A stretch of DNA of 64,000 nt from Carya illinoinensis (taxonomy: Eukaryota; Streptophyta; Magnoliopsida; Fagales; Juglandaceae): positions 14,947,501-15,011,500 of the forward strand of contig NC_056753.1 of assembly GCF_018687715.1 (NCBI RefSeq), in the 5' to 3' direction. The notes beneath the pieces were generated by a model. The model saw only the letters and a list, made by a program, of their open reading frames with translations. It was not told where the DNA came from and did no database searches. This document shows positions 62,433 to 64,000 of the stretch, piece by piece (within the stretch, counting starts at the first letter, position 1; each line of letters starts with the position of its first letter). A program made the translations under genes and the position numbers.

Positions 62433-62942
62433 TAAATTGTTATTTAGGGGCAAATGATAATTGGCCAAAACATTGCGTGTTTCATGCGACACTGACTATT
62501 ACTTTTACAAGCCTTTAATGACACATAAACGACTTAACTTTGCGACATCAACAATTACTTTCAGAAACTTTCAATGCCACATAAATGACTTGACATGGAA
62601 GGTGAGGTCTTTTTAACTCTTTATCAGCGCACGCGCACACACACACACGAGGGAAGTGAGAATATGTATGACGACGACTTCATTAATTTAAAAATATGGT
62701 CCCCTGCCAACTCGTAATTTAAATACAATATGTACATACTCTTTGAGTGAATGAAATCGTCTAAAATTCCTTTCCTATATTTCTTTTCAAATCTCTTGTT
62801 CTCTCCCCAACTCCAATATTTTAAATAATGGATTTATCGTGCACTTTCTTGTTTTATTGACTATGTTTATCTTAAGATTATAAAATTTTGTATGCAATTC
62901 GTAATTTCATAAAAATATCATTAGTCAGTTAATAAGGCATCA

Positions 62943-63130
62943 TTAGATTACAAAGATGAGATGAGATAAAAGTTAAAAATTGATTTAAATATAGTTAGAA
63001 AATAATTTTTTATTATTAATTTTATTTTGAGACTTGACAATATTGAATTATTTATTATATTTTGTATGAAAGTTTGATAAAATTGTAATAATTATATGAG
63101 ATGAGACTAGATAAGATAAGTCTTAATAGA
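62943..63130. mobile_element. MITE
   Basis: AAGATGAGATGAGATAAAAG near the start and ATATGAGATGAGACTAG near the end frame an AT-rich core with TATTATATTTTGTATG, as in the other copies of this family. Confidence 0.6.
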
Positions 63131-63636
63131 ACATTTTGTGCACATGACACTTGTCAGAAAATCAATTACTAGAGATGACCCATGTCATCTTTATTAATTT
63201 TTTTTTAATTTCAACTTTAGAAAAATATTGTGAAAATATGTTTAATTAAAAAAATCAATTTAACAATGTAATTTAAAAAAAATATATGTTCAACGTAAAA
63301 AACACTGAGAAAAAATCACTTTAACAAGAAGAATTATAAAAGAATTATCTTTACTTTTTTATTTTGAAAACCGGTTTAGCTAAAAAATTTTAAAAATCTC
63401 TTTTACCTAAACAAGGTTTAAAAATTTATTTTCACAAAAAATCATTTAAAAAAATCTTGTTCAAACTTTAACAGAATTTAAATTAAGAATTAAAGAAAAA
63501 TATGTTTAATTCATTTAACTAAAAAAAATTTGCAGATACAAAAATCCTATATATTAATTTAAAAAAATGAAAAAGACATTTTTTTTTTTAACTCAAGCCT
63601 AAGAAAACACTTCCAAAATATTAAACAAATTCTAAA

Positions 63637-63674
<38 letters not shown>

Positions 63675-64000
63675 ACTCGCGCAGATTTGTTTTATTCTAG
63701 TTTTTAAAATTTTGAATTTATTTAATATTTTTTGATATTTTAACTTAAAAAATAGATTTTTTTAAAAAAAATAGATTAAATAGAAAATTATACAAAAAAT
63801 CATTTAACTCAAAACTTCTCCACAGTGCAGAGTTTTCTTTTTCTTTATTTTAGAATTTATTTAACATTTAAAAATTATTTAATATTTATAAATTATTTTT
63901 AGGCTTTACTTAAGTAGTTTTTGTATTTTTAATTTTTAGTGTTTTTTAAGAACTTTCTTATTTACACAGATTTTTTTGGTTAATTTAATTAAACTGATTT
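63131..64000. other. AT-rich intergenic sequence, nothing recognised
   Basis: Very A/T-rich with a 30-base A run at 63640-63669. No coding frame, RNA gene or defined element is visible. Confidence 0.55.

Overview
This is nuclear DNA from a woody eudicot-like plant. The evidence is one 18-exon plant-type nuclear gene with AT-rich introns, plant LTR retrotransposons (Ty3/gypsy without chromodomain, Ty1/copia including a SIRE-type element), plant L1-type LINEs with EN-RT-zf-RVT order, a tRNA-derived SINE, hAT elements and many short AT-rich MITEs. I cannot name the species; the MITE ends with repeated GAGATGAGATGAG remind me of Fagales, but that is only an impression. All start and splice calls were made by eye.

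Layout. 1-4620: 3' half of a degenerate Athila/Tat-like gypsy element (RNase H, integrase, long spacer, complete 3' LTR). 4621-5870: minus-strand copia remnant (LTR, primer-binding site, gag). 6247-6498: an orphan 83-codon open exon on the minus strand. 6977-34340: the only convincing host gene, ETFQO (mitochondrial electron-transfer flavoprotein:ubiquinone oxidoreductase), minus strand, 18 exons, 1,932 nt of uninterrupted coding sequence for 643 residues spread over 27.4 kb. Its introns carry a 5.3 kb LINE with a second LINE nested in it, a 1.4 kb and a 4.8 kb LINE, several LINE 3' stubs, a SINE, MITEs and a copia-LTR/LINE chimera.

34727-49030: a LINE with an RNase H domain, inserted 386 bp upstream of the ETFQO start codon. 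It was itself hit by a 1.06 kb non-autonomous hAT element (34769-35824, perfect 8-bp TSD) and a 7.7 kb SIRE-type copia element (36161-43906, perfect 5-bp TSD). The SIRE element carries two related coiled-coil ORFs in antisense orientation between pol and its 3' LTR, one with a TATA box at the expected distance; this is the most interesting accessory feature. 49353-53510: a MITE split by a 3.9 kb hAT element, which contains a gypsy LTR remnant and a transposase C-terminal fragment. 54020-57045: further MITEs, one split by a 608-bp solo LTR with a perfect TSD. 57142-62432: a two-LTR copia element on the minus strand, heavily decayed. 62433-64000: AT-rich sequence with one more MITE.

How it works together: only ETFQO looks functional. 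It would feed electrons from branched-chain amino-acid and phytanoyl/2-hydroxyglutarate breakdown through ETF into the ubiquinone pool. The rest is a layered record of transposition whose insertion order can be read from TSDs and nesting.
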